Of a stretch of DNA of 64,000 bases, positions 51,031 to 59,964 are shown piece after piece; position 1 is the first letter of the stretch, and each line of letters starts with the position of its first letter. The translations under genes were made by a program, and so were the position numbers. The stretch comes from an uncultured Lachnospiraceae bacterium (GTDB lineage: Bacteria; Bacillota; Clostridia; Lachnospirales; Lachnospiraceae): assembly GCA_947625465.1 (NCBI GenBank), contig CANQOK010000004.1:1-64000 (forward strand). Reading direction: 5' to 3'. The notes beneath the pieces were generated by a model that worked only from the letters and a program-made list of their open reading frames with translations, did no database searches and was not told the DNA's origin.

Positions 51031-52326
51031 ATGAGGATTCTGATTAAAGACGGACGGGTACTGGATCCGGCGACGAAGACGGACGCCAGGCTGGACATCC
51101 TGGTAGAGGATGGCGTGATCGCCCGCCGGGATATCTGGATTGACGAGAAGAAAACAGAGGCGGATGCGATCCTTTGGGTACACGGCTGTTATGTGATGCC
51201 GGGACTGATCGATCTGCATGTACACTTGCGGGAGCCGGGATTCGAAGAGAAAGAGACCATTGAGACCGGGACGAAAGCGATGGCCAGAGGCGGCTTTACT
51301 TCTGTGTGTCCGATGCCGAACACGAAGCCGGCTGCGGACAGCCCGGAGCGGATCGCGTGGCTGTTGGAAAAGGCGGAGGCGGTTTCCCCCATTCATGTAT
51401 TGCCGGTAGGCGCGGTTACGGTGGGACAGGCTGGAGAAGAGGTGACCGATATTGCCGGCATGGCAAAGGCGGGCGCGATGGCGATCAGTGAAGACGGCAA
51501 GTCCGTCATGAACGCGGCATTGTATCGGGAAGCGATGAAGAAAGCGGCTGAGAACGATCTGGTGGTGCTGGCGCATTGCGAAGATAAGAATCTGGCCGGC
51601 AGCGGCTGTATCAACGAAGGCGAGAAGGCAGAGGAATTCGGCGTGCCGGGGATCAGCAACGCCGTAGAAGATGTGATCATAGCCAGAGATATCATATTGG
51701 CGAAGGAGACCGGCGCGAAACTGCATCTGTGCCATTGCTCGACGAAAGACAGTGTGGCGATGGTAAAGGCGGCGAAGGAAGCCGGCTTATCGGTGACCGC
51801 GGAAGTTTGTCCGCATCATTTTTCCATGAGTACAGATGATATGGACCGGGCGGACGCTAATTATAAGATGAATCCGCCGCTGCGGACCAGGGAAGATGTG
51901 GAAGCGCTGAAAGAAGGACTGCGGCTGGGAATAATAGACGCCATTTCTACAGATCACGCGCCGCATACGGCAGCAGAGAAGGAAAAGCCGATCACGGAAG
52001 CGCCGTTTGGCATTGTGGGTTCGGAAACGGCAGTGGCGCTGACAGTTACGAATCTGGTGGAGCCGGGGATCCTGACTCCTTATATGATGGCGGAACGCAT
52101 GAGTTATGCGCCGGCTAAGATCCTGGGGATTGACCGGGGAACGCTGGAAGAAGGAGCGCCTGCAGATATTACCGTGATTGATCCGAACGCCGAGTATGTG
52201 ATCGATCCCAAGACCTTTGTTTCCAAAGGGAAAAATACTCCGTTTGCGGGACAGAAGGTACGCGGCAAGGTGCGTTATACGATCGTGGACGGCGTGATCG
52301 CCTATGACAGCGGTCTGGAAAATTGA
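51031..52326 (+). CDS. pyrC: Dihydroorotase
   Basis: The 431-residue class I dihydroorotase converts carbamoyl aspartate to dihydroorotate, the third step of pyrimidine synthesis. The metal motif is 'DLHVHLREPGFEEKET'. Substrate and metal residues follow in 'MPNTKPAADS', 'AHCEDKNL', 'LHLCHCSTKDS' and 'ISTDHAPHT', with 'MNPPLRTREDVEALKEGL' as a typical stretch. AAGGAG lies 12 bases before the ATG; TTG at 51010 is possible but precedes the ribosome site. First gene of pyrC-F-K-D-E. Confidence 0.96.
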   Translation: MRILIKDGRVLDPATKTDARLDILVEDGVIARRDIWIDEKKTEADAILWVHGCYVMPGLIDLHVHLREPGFEEKETIETGTKAMARGGFTSVCPMPNTKPAADSPERIAWLLEKAEAVSPIHVLPVGAVTVGQAGEEVTDIAGMAKAGAMAISEDGKSVMNAALYREAMKKAAENDLVVLAHCEDKNLAGSGCINEGEKAEEFGVPGISNAVEDVIIARDIILAKETGAKLHLCHCSTKDSVAMVKAAKEAGLSVTAEVCPHHFSMSTDDMDRADANYKMNPPLRTREDVEALKEGLRLGIIDAISTDHAPHTAAEKEKPITEAPFGIVGSETAVALTVTNLVEPGILTPYMMAERMSYAPAKILGIDRGTLEEGAPADITVIDPNAEYVIDPKTFVSKGKNTPFAGQKVRGKVRYTIVDGVIAYDSGLEN

Positions 52327-52354
52327 GCATAATACGGGATAAAATGGAGGACAT

Positions 52355-53287
52355 ATGATTCAGAAGCTGATTACAAAGATTCAGAAAACCAATGCGCCGA
52401 TCGTGGTGGGGCTGGATCCTATGCTCGGGTATATACCGGAGCATATTACCAAAGCGGCATATGCGGAATACGGAGAGACGCCGGAAGGCGCTGCGGAAGC
52501 AGTCTGGCAGTATAACAAGGGGATCGTGGACGCGGTCTGCGATCTGATCCCGGCTGTGAAGCCGCAGGTCGCCATGTACGAGCAGTTCGGACTTCCGGGT
52601 ATGGCGGCGTTTCAGAAGACGGTGGATTACTGTAAAGAGAAAGGGCTGATCGTCATCGGAGATGTGAAGCGGGGCGATATCGGTTCTACATCGGCAGCTT
52701 ATGCCGCTGCGCATCTGGGAACCGTGCAGATCGGCAGCCGAAGTTATCCTGCTTTTAATGAAGATTTCGCTACGGTGAATCCTTATCTGGGAACCGATGG
52801 GATCAAGCCGTTTATAGATGTCTGCAATACGGCAGACAAGGGTATTTTTATTCTGGTAAAAACGTCCAATCCGTCAAGCGGAGAGTTTCAGGACCGGCTG
52901 ATCGACGGCAGAGCGCTGTATGAGTGGGTTGGAGAAAAGGTTGCCCAGTGGGGCTCACAGTCCATGGACGGCAGTTACAGCAATGTGGGCGCTGTAGTGG
53001 GCGCTACTTATCCGGAACAGGGCAGGATCCTGCGGAAGCTGATGCCGAACACCTTTATCCTGGTACCGGGCTACGGCGCGCAGGGCGGTAAAGGCGCGGG
53101 TCTGGTGCACTTTTTTAATGCGGACGGGCTGGGAGCCATTGTGAATTCTTCCCGCGGCATTATTGCGGCGTATAAACAGGAACAGTATGCGAAGTTTGGC
53201 TCCGAGCATTACGCGGACGCTTCCAGACAGGCCGTCCTTGACATGATCGCGGATATTGACGGCGCTCTGAAACGGAGGAGTTTATGA
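52355..53287 (+). CDS. pyrF: Orotidine 5'-phosphate decarboxylase (type 2)
   Basis: The 310-residue enzyme decarboxylates OMP to UMP, the last step. The catalytic D-x-K-x-x-D array is in 'IVIGDVKRGDIGSTSAAYA', and 'PNTFILVPGYGAQGG' binds phosphate. The length over 300 and the motif wording place it in the type 2 subfamily. Its stop overlaps the pyrK start by four bases (ATGA). Confidence 0.97.
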   Translation: MIQKLITKIQKTNAPIVVGLDPMLGYIPEHITKAAYAEYGETPEGAAEAVWQYNKGIVDAVCDLIPAVKPQVAMYEQFGLPGMAAFQKTVDYCKEKGLIVIGDVKRGDIGSTSAAYAAAHLGTVQIGSRSYPAFNEDFATVNPYLGTDGIKPFIDVCNTADKGIFILVKTSNPSSGEFQDRLIDGRALYEWVGEKVAQWGSQSMDGSYSNVGAVVGATYPEQGRILRKLMPNTFILVPGYGAQGGKGAGLVHFFNADGLGAIVNSSRGIIAAYKQEQYAKFGSEHYADASRQAVLDMIADIDGALKRRSL

Positions 53288-54066
53288 GTAAAGTGAAGGA
53301 AACCGCCGCGGTGATCCGGCAGGATCGTCTGGCGGAAGGCGTATACAGTATGTGGATCCATACGCCGGCGATCGCGGCCCAGGCGAAAGCAGGACAGTTT
53401 ATTTCCGTCTATCCGAGAGACGGCAGCCGGCTGCTGCCCAGACCGATCAGTCTGTGCGAGATTGACGCGGCGGCAGGAAATCTGCGGATCGTATACCGGG
53501 TTGTAGGCGGAGGAACCGAAGAATTTTCCCATTATCAGGCGGGCGATCCGGTTACTGTACTGGGACCGCTGGGGAACGGATTTTATCCGCAGACAGGCAG
53601 CGCGCTGCTGATTGCCGGCGGAATCGGAATCCCGCCCATGGTAGAACTGGCAAAGACCTTAAAGAAAAACGGCGTAACCGATCTGGTATCTGTGATCGGG
53701 TATCGGAACGCGGACACGTTTCTGGTATCGGAACTGGAAGCCTGCGGATCGGTCTGCCCGGCAACCGAGGACGGAAGCCTGGGGATACAGGGAACTGTTA
53801 TGGACGCGATCCGGGCGCATAATCTGACGGCGGACACGATTTACGCCTGCGGGCCCATGCCGATGCTGCGGGCCGTGAAGGCGTTCGGAGAGAGTCATAA
53901 GATCAGAACGCAGATTTCCATGGAAGAACGGATGGCGTGCGGGATCGGCGCCTGTCTGGGCTGCGTCTGTCAGTCAAAAGAGATTGATGAACACTCGCAT
54001 GTGCACAATAAACGGATCTGCAAGGACGGTCCGGTATTCTGGGCTGAGGAGGTGGAGATCGGATGA
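53284..54066 (+). CDS. pyrK: Dihydroorotate dehydrogenase B electron-transfer subunit
   Basis: The 260-residue iron-sulfur flavoprotein passes electrons from dihydroorotate dehydrogenase to NAD. It has an FAD-binding barrel ('PRDGSRLLPRPISL'), a ferredoxin-reductase-type NAD domain ('LLIAGGIGIPPMVELAK') and the [2Fe-2S] ligands in 'ERMACGIGACLGCVCQ' with the fourth Cys in 'RICKDGPVF'. The stop overlaps pyrD by four bases, giving coupled 1:1 synthesis. Confidence 0.96.
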   Translation: MSKVKETAAVIRQDRLAEGVYSMWIHTPAIAAQAKAGQFISVYPRDGSRLLPRPISLCEIDAAAGNLRIVYRVVGGGTEEFSHYQAGDPVTVLGPLGNGFYPQTGSALLIAGGIGIPPMVELAKTLKKNGVTDLVSVIGYRNADTFLVSELEACGSVCPATEDGSLGIQGTVMDAIRAHNLTADTIYACGPMPMLRAVKAFGESHKIRTQISMEERMACGIGACLGCVCQSKEIDEHSHVHNKRICKDGPVFWAEEVEIG

Positions 54067-54965
54067 ATACGAAAGTCAGGATCGCGGGCGTAGAGCTGAA
54101 GAATCCGGTTATGGTGGCCTCCGGTACCTTTGGTTCGGGCGAAGAGTACAGTGAGTTTGTGGATTTGAACCAACTGGGCGCCGTGGTGACGAAAGGCGTG
54201 GCGAATGTACCCTGGCCCGGCAATCCTACGCCGCGTGTGGCGGAGACATACGGCGGCATGATGAACGCCATCGGACTTCAGAATCCGGGGATCGATGTGT
54301 TCATAAAACGGGATATTCCGTTTTTAAAGCAGTTTGATACCAGGATCATTGTAAATGTATGCGGAAGAAGTACAGAAGATTATGTGGAAGTGGTGGAACG
54401 GCTGGGCGATGAGCCGGTGGATCTGCTGGAGATCAATATTTCCTGTCCCAACGTGAAGGAAGGCGGGATCGCGTTCGGTCAGAATCCCGCCATGGCGGAA
54501 GCCATTACAAAGGCGGTGAAGCGGGTCGCGAAACAGCCGGTCATCATGAAATTAAGTCCGAATGTGACCGATATTACCGAGATGGCAAAAGCCGTAGAGG
54601 CAGGGGGCGCGGACGCGGTTTCCCTGATCAATACGCTGACCGGTATGAAGATCGATATTCACAGACAGACCTTCGCGCTGGCGAATAAAACCGGCGGTCT
54701 GTCCGGCCCGGCGGTGAAACCGGTGGCGGTCCGCATGGTCTATCAGACAGCCAATGCGATAAAGCTGCCCATTATCGGTATGGGCGGGATCGCATCTGCG
54801 GAAGACGCGCTGGAATTTATTCTGGCAGGCGCAACAGGCGTATCTGTAGGAACCGCGAATTTTTATAATCCGTATACCACGAAAGAAGTGGTTGACGGAA
54901 TCGAGGCTTATATGAAGCAGCATCAGATAGAAAATATCAGCGATCTGATTGGGATCGTGAAATAA
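54063..54965 (+). CDS. pyrD: Dihydroorotate dehydrogenase, class 1B catalytic subunit
   Basis: The 300-residue FMN enzyme oxidises dihydroorotate to orotate together with PyrK. The signature motifs are 'NPVMVASGTFGSGEEYSEF', 'LLEINISCPNVKEGGIAFGQ' with the active-site cysteine, 'IIGMGGIASAEDALEFILAGATGVSVGTANF', and an N-terminal start typical of the 1B class. It overlaps pyrK and is followed by pyrE 11 bases later. Confidence 0.97.
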   Translation: MNTKVRIAGVELKNPVMVASGTFGSGEEYSEFVDLNQLGAVVTKGVANVPWPGNPTPRVAETYGGMMNAIGLQNPGIDVFIKRDIPFLKQFDTRIIVNVCGRSTEDYVEVVERLGDEPVDLLEINISCPNVKEGGIAFGQNPAMAEAITKAVKRVAKQPVIMKLSPNVTDITEMAKAVEAGGADAVSLINTLTGMKIDIHRQTFALANKTGGLSGPAVKPVAVRMVYQTANAIKLPIIGMGGIASAEDALEFILAGATGVSVGTANFYNPYTTKEVVDGIEAYMKQHQIENISDLIGIVK

Positions 54966-54976
54966 CGGAGGGAAGA

Positions 54977-55651
54977 ATGGAACAGTACAAGCAGGAATTT
55001 ATTGAATTTATGGTTGAAAGCGATGTGCTGAAATTTGGGGAATTTACTTTAAAAAGCGGCAGAAAATCCCCATTTTTCATGAATGCCGGCGCTTATGTGA
55101 CGGGTACCCAGCTTCGCAGACTGGGCGAATATTACGCAAAGGCGATCCACGACCACTACGGACTGGATTTTGACGTGCTTTTCGGACCGGCTTACAAGGG
55201 AATCCCGCTGAGCGTGGCGACGACAATGGCGATCAGCGAGCTGTACGGCGTGGATATCCGCTACTGCTCGAACCGGAAGGAAGTAAAGGATCACGGGGAT
55301 ACCGGCATTTTATTAGGCAGTAAGATCAAAGACGGTGACCGGGTTGTGATTATCGAGGATGTGACGACTTCCGGAAAATCCATAGAAGAAACCTTTCCGA
55401 TCATTCAGGCACAGGGAAATGTAGAGATCAGGGGACTGATGGTTTCCTTAAACCGCATGGAGCGCGGCAAGGGCACGCAGTGCGCGTTGGATGAGATCAG
55501 AGAAACCTATGGGTTTGACGCCAATGCGATCGTCACCATGGAGGAAGTGGTGGAACATCTTTATAATCGGGAATGCCGGGGCAGGATCGTGATCGACGAT
55601 ACCCTGAAGGCTGCAATTGACGCATATTATGAAACTTATGGTGTAAAATAA
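54977..55651 (+). CDS. pyrE: Orotate phosphoribosyltransferase
   Basis: The 224-residue transferase joins orotate to PRPP, giving OMP. The PRPP motif is 'RVVIIEDVTTSGKSIEE', the flexible loop is 'YCSNRKEVKDHGDTG', and 'FTLKSGRKSPFFMNAG' lies near the start. AACGGAGGGAAG precedes the ATG. Last gene of the visible pyr cluster; pyrB and carAB are not in the window. Confidence 0.97.
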   Translation: MEQYKQEFIEFMVESDVLKFGEFTLKSGRKSPFFMNAGAYVTGTQLRRLGEYYAKAIHDHYGLDFDVLFGPAYKGIPLSVATTMAISELYGVDIRYCSNRKEVKDHGDTGILLGSKIKDGDRVVIIEDVTTSGKSIEETFPIIQAQGNVEIRGLMVSLNRMERGKGTQCALDEIRETYGFDANAIVTMEEVVEHLYNRECRGRIVIDDTLKAAIDAYYETYGVK

Positions 55652-55690
55652 AAATGATTTGCAGACATGCAAAGGAAATGGAGATCAGCT

Positions 55691-55843
55691 ATGAATGAAG
55701 AAACCTACAAAACAATGAGAAGTGTCGGAGCCGGGAATCTGGTAATCGGGATTCTTGCTGTTGTGGCAGGGGTTGCGATCGGTGTACTGGCGATCGTAAA
55801 CGGCGGCCGGCTGCTTCGGAAAAAATCGGACATCATGTTTTAG
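55691..55843 (+). CDS. 50-residue single-pass membrane peptide
   Basis: A short frame with GGAG seven bases before the ATG encodes a polar start (MNEETYKTMRSVG), one Gly/Val/Ile-rich membrane segment (about residues 15-37) and a basic end (GGRLLRKKSDIMF). It follows pyrE by 39 bases, after a TTTGCA/TGCAAA hairpin, and precedes VanZ by 14 bases. No family is recognised. It is plausible as a small membrane regulator but unproven. Confidence 0.6.
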   Translation: MNEETYKTMRSVGAGNLVIGILAVVAGVAIGVLAIVNGGRLLRKKSDIMF

Positions 55844-55857
55844 CCGGATGTGAGAGA

Positions 55858-56370
55858 ATGGACAATCATGTAAAGATGAAACGGATCAGGCGGCTGAGCG
55901 GCATTTTATTTGTTGTGTACATGCTGGGAGTCGCCTATTTCATGTTTCTGGCAGACAGCTTTCACCGGACTGCGGCAGCGGATCTGTATCGTTATAATTT
56001 GGAACTGTTTCTGGAAATCGACCGCTTTTCCAAAGTTTGGGCAGTGCACGGACCGCTGGTTGCCATTGTGAATCTGTTCGGAAATGTGGTCGTATTTATG
56101 CCGTTTGGATTTTTCCTTCCCTTTCATGTGCGGAAACTGCGGAATGGGCTGGTCATTGCCTGCCTGACATTCTTATTCAGCCTTCTGATCGAAACCACAC
56201 AGCTGATCTTCAGGATCGGTGTTTTCGATGTGGACGATCTGCTGCTGAATACGATCGGCGGGATACTGGGTTACGCTGTATTCTGTATCGGATTTCACCT
56301 TTATCGGCGTCGGAAAAAGAAATTGAGAAAAACGGGGGATTACAATGCGGAAGAAACCGGGACGTTATAG
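55858..56370 (+). CDS. VanZ-family membrane protein
   Basis: The 170-residue protein has about four membrane helices and the VanZ-like core 'NLFGNVVVFMPFGFFLPF' followed by 'LLIETTQLIFRIGVFDVDDLLLNTIGGILGY'. VanZ itself gives low-level teicoplanin resistance, but chromosomal homologues have no defined role. It overlaps the next gene by 26 bases. Confidence 0.9.
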   Translation: MDNHVKMKRIRRLSGILFVVYMLGVAYFMFLADSFHRTAAADLYRYNLELFLEIDRFSKVWAVHGPLVAIVNLFGNVVVFMPFGFFLPFHVRKLRNGLVIACLTFLFSLLIETTQLIFRIGVFDVDDLLLNTIGGILGYAVFCIGFHLYRRRKKKLRKTGDYNAEETGTL

Positions 56371-56662
56371 TCTTTTAAATCGCAGAAATGCAAAACGGGG
56401 CAGGATTTCCCTTCTGATCGGCGTTGCTGCCGCAGCGCTTCTGATCACCGGAATCGTGATCGCGTATCGGAATCGGGGAGAAGCCGGGATCTTAGTCGGC
56501 GTTTTGGGAATCGCAGCGTTTGCCGTTGCGGTATTTGGCTTTATCATGGGACTGCTGGGATTTAAAGAGGAAGACAAGCGCCAGCTTTACAGCTGGATCG
56601 GAAGCCTTTTAAATGCCGCGGTATGGCTCTTGCTGGCGGGCACGTTTCTGGCGTTTGTATAG
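56345..56662 (+). CDS. Small membrane protein (DUF6142-like)
   Basis: The 105-residue protein has a basic start (RKKPGRYSLLNRRNAKRG) and three hydrophobic segments (about 22-40, 48-70, 84-104). The pattern matches the DUF6142-type proteins found in Lachnospiraceae. Function is unknown. It overlaps the VanZ gene by 26 bases in another frame with GGGGGAT as ribosome site, so the two are co-expressed. Confidence 0.7.
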   Translation: MRKKPGRYSLLNRRNAKRGRISLLIGVAAAALLITGIVIAYRNRGEAGILVGVLGIAAFAVAVFGFIMGLLGFKEEDKRQLYSWIGSLLNAAVWLLLAGTFLAFV

Positions 56663-56679
56663 GATAGCGGAGATAAAAT

Positions 56680-57273
56680 ATGGAAGAAAGACTGCAAAAG
56701 CAAATGGAGTTTATCCTGGAGATGGATCGCTCCAAACAGATCGGCAGACAGACCTATCTGCATGACGCGAGCCGAAAGGAGAATGACGCGGAGCACGCAT
56801 GGCATCTGGCGCTGATGGTGATGCTGTTAAGCGAATACGCCAATACAGAGATCGATGTTTTAAAAACCATGGAAATGGTTTTGATCCATGACGTGGTAGA
56901 GATCGACGCGGGAGATACGTATGCTTATGATACGGTCGGCAACTCGTCTAAGCGGGAACGGGAAGAAAAGGCGGCGGATCGGATCTTCAGTCTGCTGCCG
57001 GAAGATCAGGCCCGGAAACTAAGAGACTTATGGGAAGAATTTGAAGCCGGCAAGACGGCGGAAGCGAAATTTGCCAATACGCTGGATAAGGTGCAGCCGC
57101 TGATGTTAAATGACGCGTCTGACGGCCTGGCCTGGCGGGAGCACGGAATTGACCGGAGTCAGGTTATAAAACGAAATGCCAAAACTGCGGAAGGTTCGGA
57201 AACTCTGTGGGAGTACGCAAAGCAGCTGATCGACAGGAATACGGAAAACGGAAATCTGAAACAGGACAGGTAG
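56680..57273 (+). CDS. HD-domain hydrolase (YfbR-like)
   Basis: The 197-residue protein has the HD metal motifs: 'ENDAEHAWHLALMVMLLSEY' with His, and 'VLIHDVVEIDAGDTYAYD' with the HD pair. This matches the YfbR/5'-deoxynucleotidase-like group (HD_3). Members dephosphorylate deoxynucleoside monophosphates. The exact substrate is inferred from the group. GGAG precedes the ATG by seven bases. It is followed after 12 bases by the aminopeptidase gene. Confidence 0.88.
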   Translation: MEERLQKQMEFILEMDRSKQIGRQTYLHDASRKENDAEHAWHLALMVMLLSEYANTEIDVLKTMEMVLIHDVVEIDAGDTYAYDTVGNSSKREREEKAADRIFSLLPEDQARKLRDLWEEFEAGKTAEAKFANTLDKVQPLMLNDASDGLAWREHGIDRSQVIKRNAKTAEGSETLWEYAKQLIDRNTENGNLKQDR

Positions 57274-57285
57274 GGAAACCGGAAA

Positions 57286-59361
57286 ATGGAAGAATCGATG
57301 GAACAGATGATTTTGCTGGAACGGTATGCGCTGGCAAAAGAACGAACAGAATTACTGACTGCGGAAGAAACGGTATCTCCGCAGTATGTGCCGTATTTTC
57401 ATCAGGTAGGGCAGTTTATCCTGCAAATGGATGCATTGTTTGAAGAACTGCAGGCAGGAAAGTGGAAGGACGCTTCTCTGGAACAGTTAAAGGAGCGGAA
57501 CCGGCTGCTTTATCAGGATGTGACCGGAGATAACTATGAATCCAGCTACGCGAATCCTGCCTGTGCCTGCCGGAAGCTGTCTAAAAAATACGGTGCGTAT
57601 CTGGCTTTTCTGTACTGGGAGCTGCGCGGGATGATCGTCTACGCGTTTGAGCAGAGACTGGAAGAACTGGTACTGTACAGTGAACTGTTTCTGCAGGTCT
57701 ACAACGCGTTTGAAGCGGCGCCTGCTCCGTCCATGAAAGAATTAAAGAGCATTGTATATTGGTTCTTCAGTGACAACAGTGATATTTTAGTGCCTTACCG
57801 GATCCGGGAGCAGCTGGACCCCGGGCTGGATTTCGCGTCTGGGATCATCATGCAGTCCGATCTTACGGATCTGCGCTATCTGTATCAGTTTGGAGAATAT
57901 ATCGGGGAAAATGAGATCAAGACGGCGGCTTTTTTAAACACGCTGCCGCAGGAAACCATAGATAAGCTGGCGCACACCTTTACGGAAGGCTTTCGCAGGG
58001 GCTTTGTGCTGGCAAAGAAACCGCTGGAGAAAAAAAAGACCGTCAATATCCGGTATCGGCTGGGATTTGAACGGGTAGTGCGCAGCGCGGTCCTGCAATT
58101 TCGCAGGATGGGGCTGGAGCCTGTTTTTTATCGCCATGCGGTCAGTGTGATCAATCGGAACCGCAATCGGATCATAGGTTACGCCGGCGGCAATCCCAAT
58201 CCGCAGTGCGACTATGACCATCGGTTCGACCAGTATCTGTATCTGGACCGGGATTTTATGACGCGCAGGCTCGGCGTGATGAAAAGCGCCTATGAGGCCT
58301 GTCGGGAGTTGGCGGAGGAACTGGCGGGTCCGGCCTGTATGGAAGTGTTCGGGGAAATGCCGTTTCAACCGTTGGAAAAACCGGAGTGTTTTCAGCTGAC
58401 GCAGGCGCAGCAGAAATTAAGCATTATCGCCGCCAATACGCAGGCACAGCTTACCGGCCGGTATATCCGGGATGAAGAATGGAGCTTTACCATGATCGCG
58501 TTTCCGGTGCCGGAGATCGGACCGCGGTTTGAAGAAATTTTCGCGGAGACAGCTGCCGTCAATACGCTGGATCAGGACCGCTACCGGGATGTACAGCAGA
58601 AGCTGATCGATGCGCTGGATCAGGCGGAATATGTGCGGATCCGGGGATCCGGCGGCAATGAAACGGATCTGCGGGTACAGATGCAGCCTTTGTCCGATCC
58701 GGAAATGGAAACCAACTTTGAAAATTGTCTGGCGGACGTGAATATCCCGCTGGGAGAAGTCTTTACGTCTCCCAGACTGGAAGGGACAAACGGAATCCTC
58801 CATGTTGGCAGCGCGTATTTAAACGAACTGGATTACCGGGATCTGAAACTGGAATTTACGGACGGAAAGATAAGCGGATACAGCTGTGGAAATTTTCCTG
58901 ATGCGGAGCAGAACCGGAAGCTGATCGCCGAGAATCTGCTGCTTCTGCACGATACCCTTCCGCTGGGAGAATTCGCGATCGGAACGAATACCACGGCTTA
59001 TGCCATGGCGAGAAAATATGATATTCTGGACCGGCTGCCGATCCTGATCGTCGAGAAAACGGGTCCGCATTTTGCCATTGGTGACACCTGCTATGCCCGG
59101 GAAGAGGAAATGGAGACTTATAATCCGGACGGCAAACGGATCGCGGCGAAAGAAAACAGCGTTTCCGCTCTGCGCGGGACCAATCTGCAGAACGCGTATA
59201 TGAACTGCCACACGGATATCACCGTACCCTATGACGAAATCGGAGAGATCACGGCAGTTACGGCAGAAGGGAAAGAGATCGCCCTGCTTCAAAACGGCAG
59301 ATTTGTACTGCCGGGAACCGAATTTTTAAATGAACCGTTTGAAAAATCGGGTGAAAAGTAG
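57286..59361 (+). CDS. M29-type aminopeptidase with long N-terminal extension
   Basis: The 691-residue protein has a C-terminal part (about 320-685) resembling the AmpS/AmpT thermophilic aminopeptidase family. It contains 'YVRIRGSGGNETDLRVQM', 'NIPLGEVFTSPRLEGTNG' (metal Glu), 'LGEFAIGTNTTAY', 'GPHFAIGDTCY' (His) and 'MNCHTDITVPYDEI' (His, Asp). Family members are about 410 residues, so the first 300 residues are extra; they are helical, acidic and Cys-poor, with no domain I recognise. There is no signal peptide. The start is uncertain by a few codons (ATG at 57298 has a better ribosome site). The purE promoter overlaps its stop. Confidence 0.85.
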   Translation: MEESMEQMILLERYALAKERTELLTAEETVSPQYVPYFHQVGQFILQMDALFEELQAGKWKDASLEQLKERNRLLYQDVTGDNYESSYANPACACRKLSKKYGAYLAFLYWELRGMIVYAFEQRLEELVLYSELFLQVYNAFEAAPAPSMKELKSIVYWFFSDNSDILVPYRIREQLDPGLDFASGIIMQSDLTDLRYLYQFGEYIGENEIKTAAFLNTLPQETIDKLAHTFTEGFRRGFVLAKKPLEKKKTVNIRYRLGFERVVRSAVLQFRRMGLEPVFYRHAVSVINRNRNRIIGYAGGNPNPQCDYDHRFDQYLYLDRDFMTRRLGVMKSAYEACRELAEELAGPACMEVFGEMPFQPLEKPECFQLTQAQQKLSIIAANTQAQLTGRYIRDEEWSFTMIAFPVPEIGPRFEEIFAETAAVNTLDQDRYRDVQQKLIDALDQAEYVRIRGSGGNETDLRVQMQPLSDPEMETNFENCLADVNIPLGEVFTSPRLEGTNGILHVGSAYLNELDYRDLKLEFTDGKISGYSCGNFPDAEQNRKLIAENLLLLHDTLPLGEFAIGTNTTAYAMARKYDILDRLPILIVEKTGPHFAIGDTCYAREEEMETYNPDGKRIAAKENSVSALRGTNLQNAYMNCHTDITVPYDEIGEITAVTAEGKEIALLQNGRFVLPGTEFLNEPFEKSGEK

Positions 59362-59364
59362 TAG

Positions 59365-59392
59365 TTGACTTACCTTTTTTTATTGCTATAAT
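59365..59392 (+). promoter_or_regulatory. Promoter of the purEMND operon
   Basis: TTGACT (59365-59370) and TATAAT (59387-59392) are 16 bases apart, with an extended -10 TG. The leader is about 30 bases, leaving no room for a purine riboswitch. Confidence 0.8.
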
Positions 59393-59429
59393 GATAATGG
59401 TATAAAAAACAGACAAACAGGAGATTAAG

Positions 59430-59945
59430 ATGGCAAAAGTAGGAATTGTAATGGGCAGCGATTCAGATATGCCTGTCATGAGCAAAGCGGCGGATGTATT
59501 GGAAAAACTGGGCGTGGATTATGAAATGACGATCATTTCCGCACACAGAGAGCCGGATGTGTTTTTTGACTATGCGAAAAAGGCGGAGGCAAAAGGATTT
59601 AAAGTGATTATCGCAGGCGCCGGTATGGCGGCGCATTTGCCGGGTATGTGCGCGGCGATCTTTCCGATGCCGGTCATCGGGATTCCGATGCATACTGCGT
59701 CATTGGGCGGACGGGATTCCCTGTATTCGATCGTACAGATGCCGAGCGGGATTCCGGTGGCGACCGTAGCGATCAACGGGGGCGCCAATGCGGGCCTGCT
59801 GGCGGCAAAGATCCTGGCGACATCCGATGAGGAACTGCTGGCACGGTTAAAACAGTATTCCGAGGATTTGAAGAAAGAAGTAGAGGCCAAGGCGGAGAAA
59901 CTGGATGCGATTGGCTATCGGGCCTATATGGAACAGAAAAAATAA
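59430..59945 (+). CDS. purE: N5-carboxyaminoimidazole ribonucleotide mutase (class I PurE)
   Basis: The 171-residue enzyme moves the carboxyl of N5-CAIR to carbon 4. 'GIVMGSDSDMPVMSKAADVL', 'IISAHREPDVFFDYAKKA', 'IIAGAGMAAHLPGMCAA' and 'GIPVATVAINGGANAGLLAAKI' are the class I motifs with the active-site Ser and His. First gene of purE-M-N-D; purK was not seen. Confidence 0.97.
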   Translation: MAKVGIVMGSDSDMPVMSKAADVLEKLGVDYEMTIISAHREPDVFFDYAKKAEAKGFKVIIAGAGMAAHLPGMCAAIFPMPVIGIPMHTASLGGRDSLYSIVQMPSGIPVATVAINGGANAGLLAAKILATSDEELLARLKQYSEDLKKEVEAKAEKLDAIGYRAYMEQKK

Positions 59946-59964
59946 CAGGTTTGGAGGATAGATT

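Noticed and set aside
59393..59429. Purine riboswitch before purE
   Set aside because: The leader from the strong promoter is only about 30 bases, too short for a purine aptamer.
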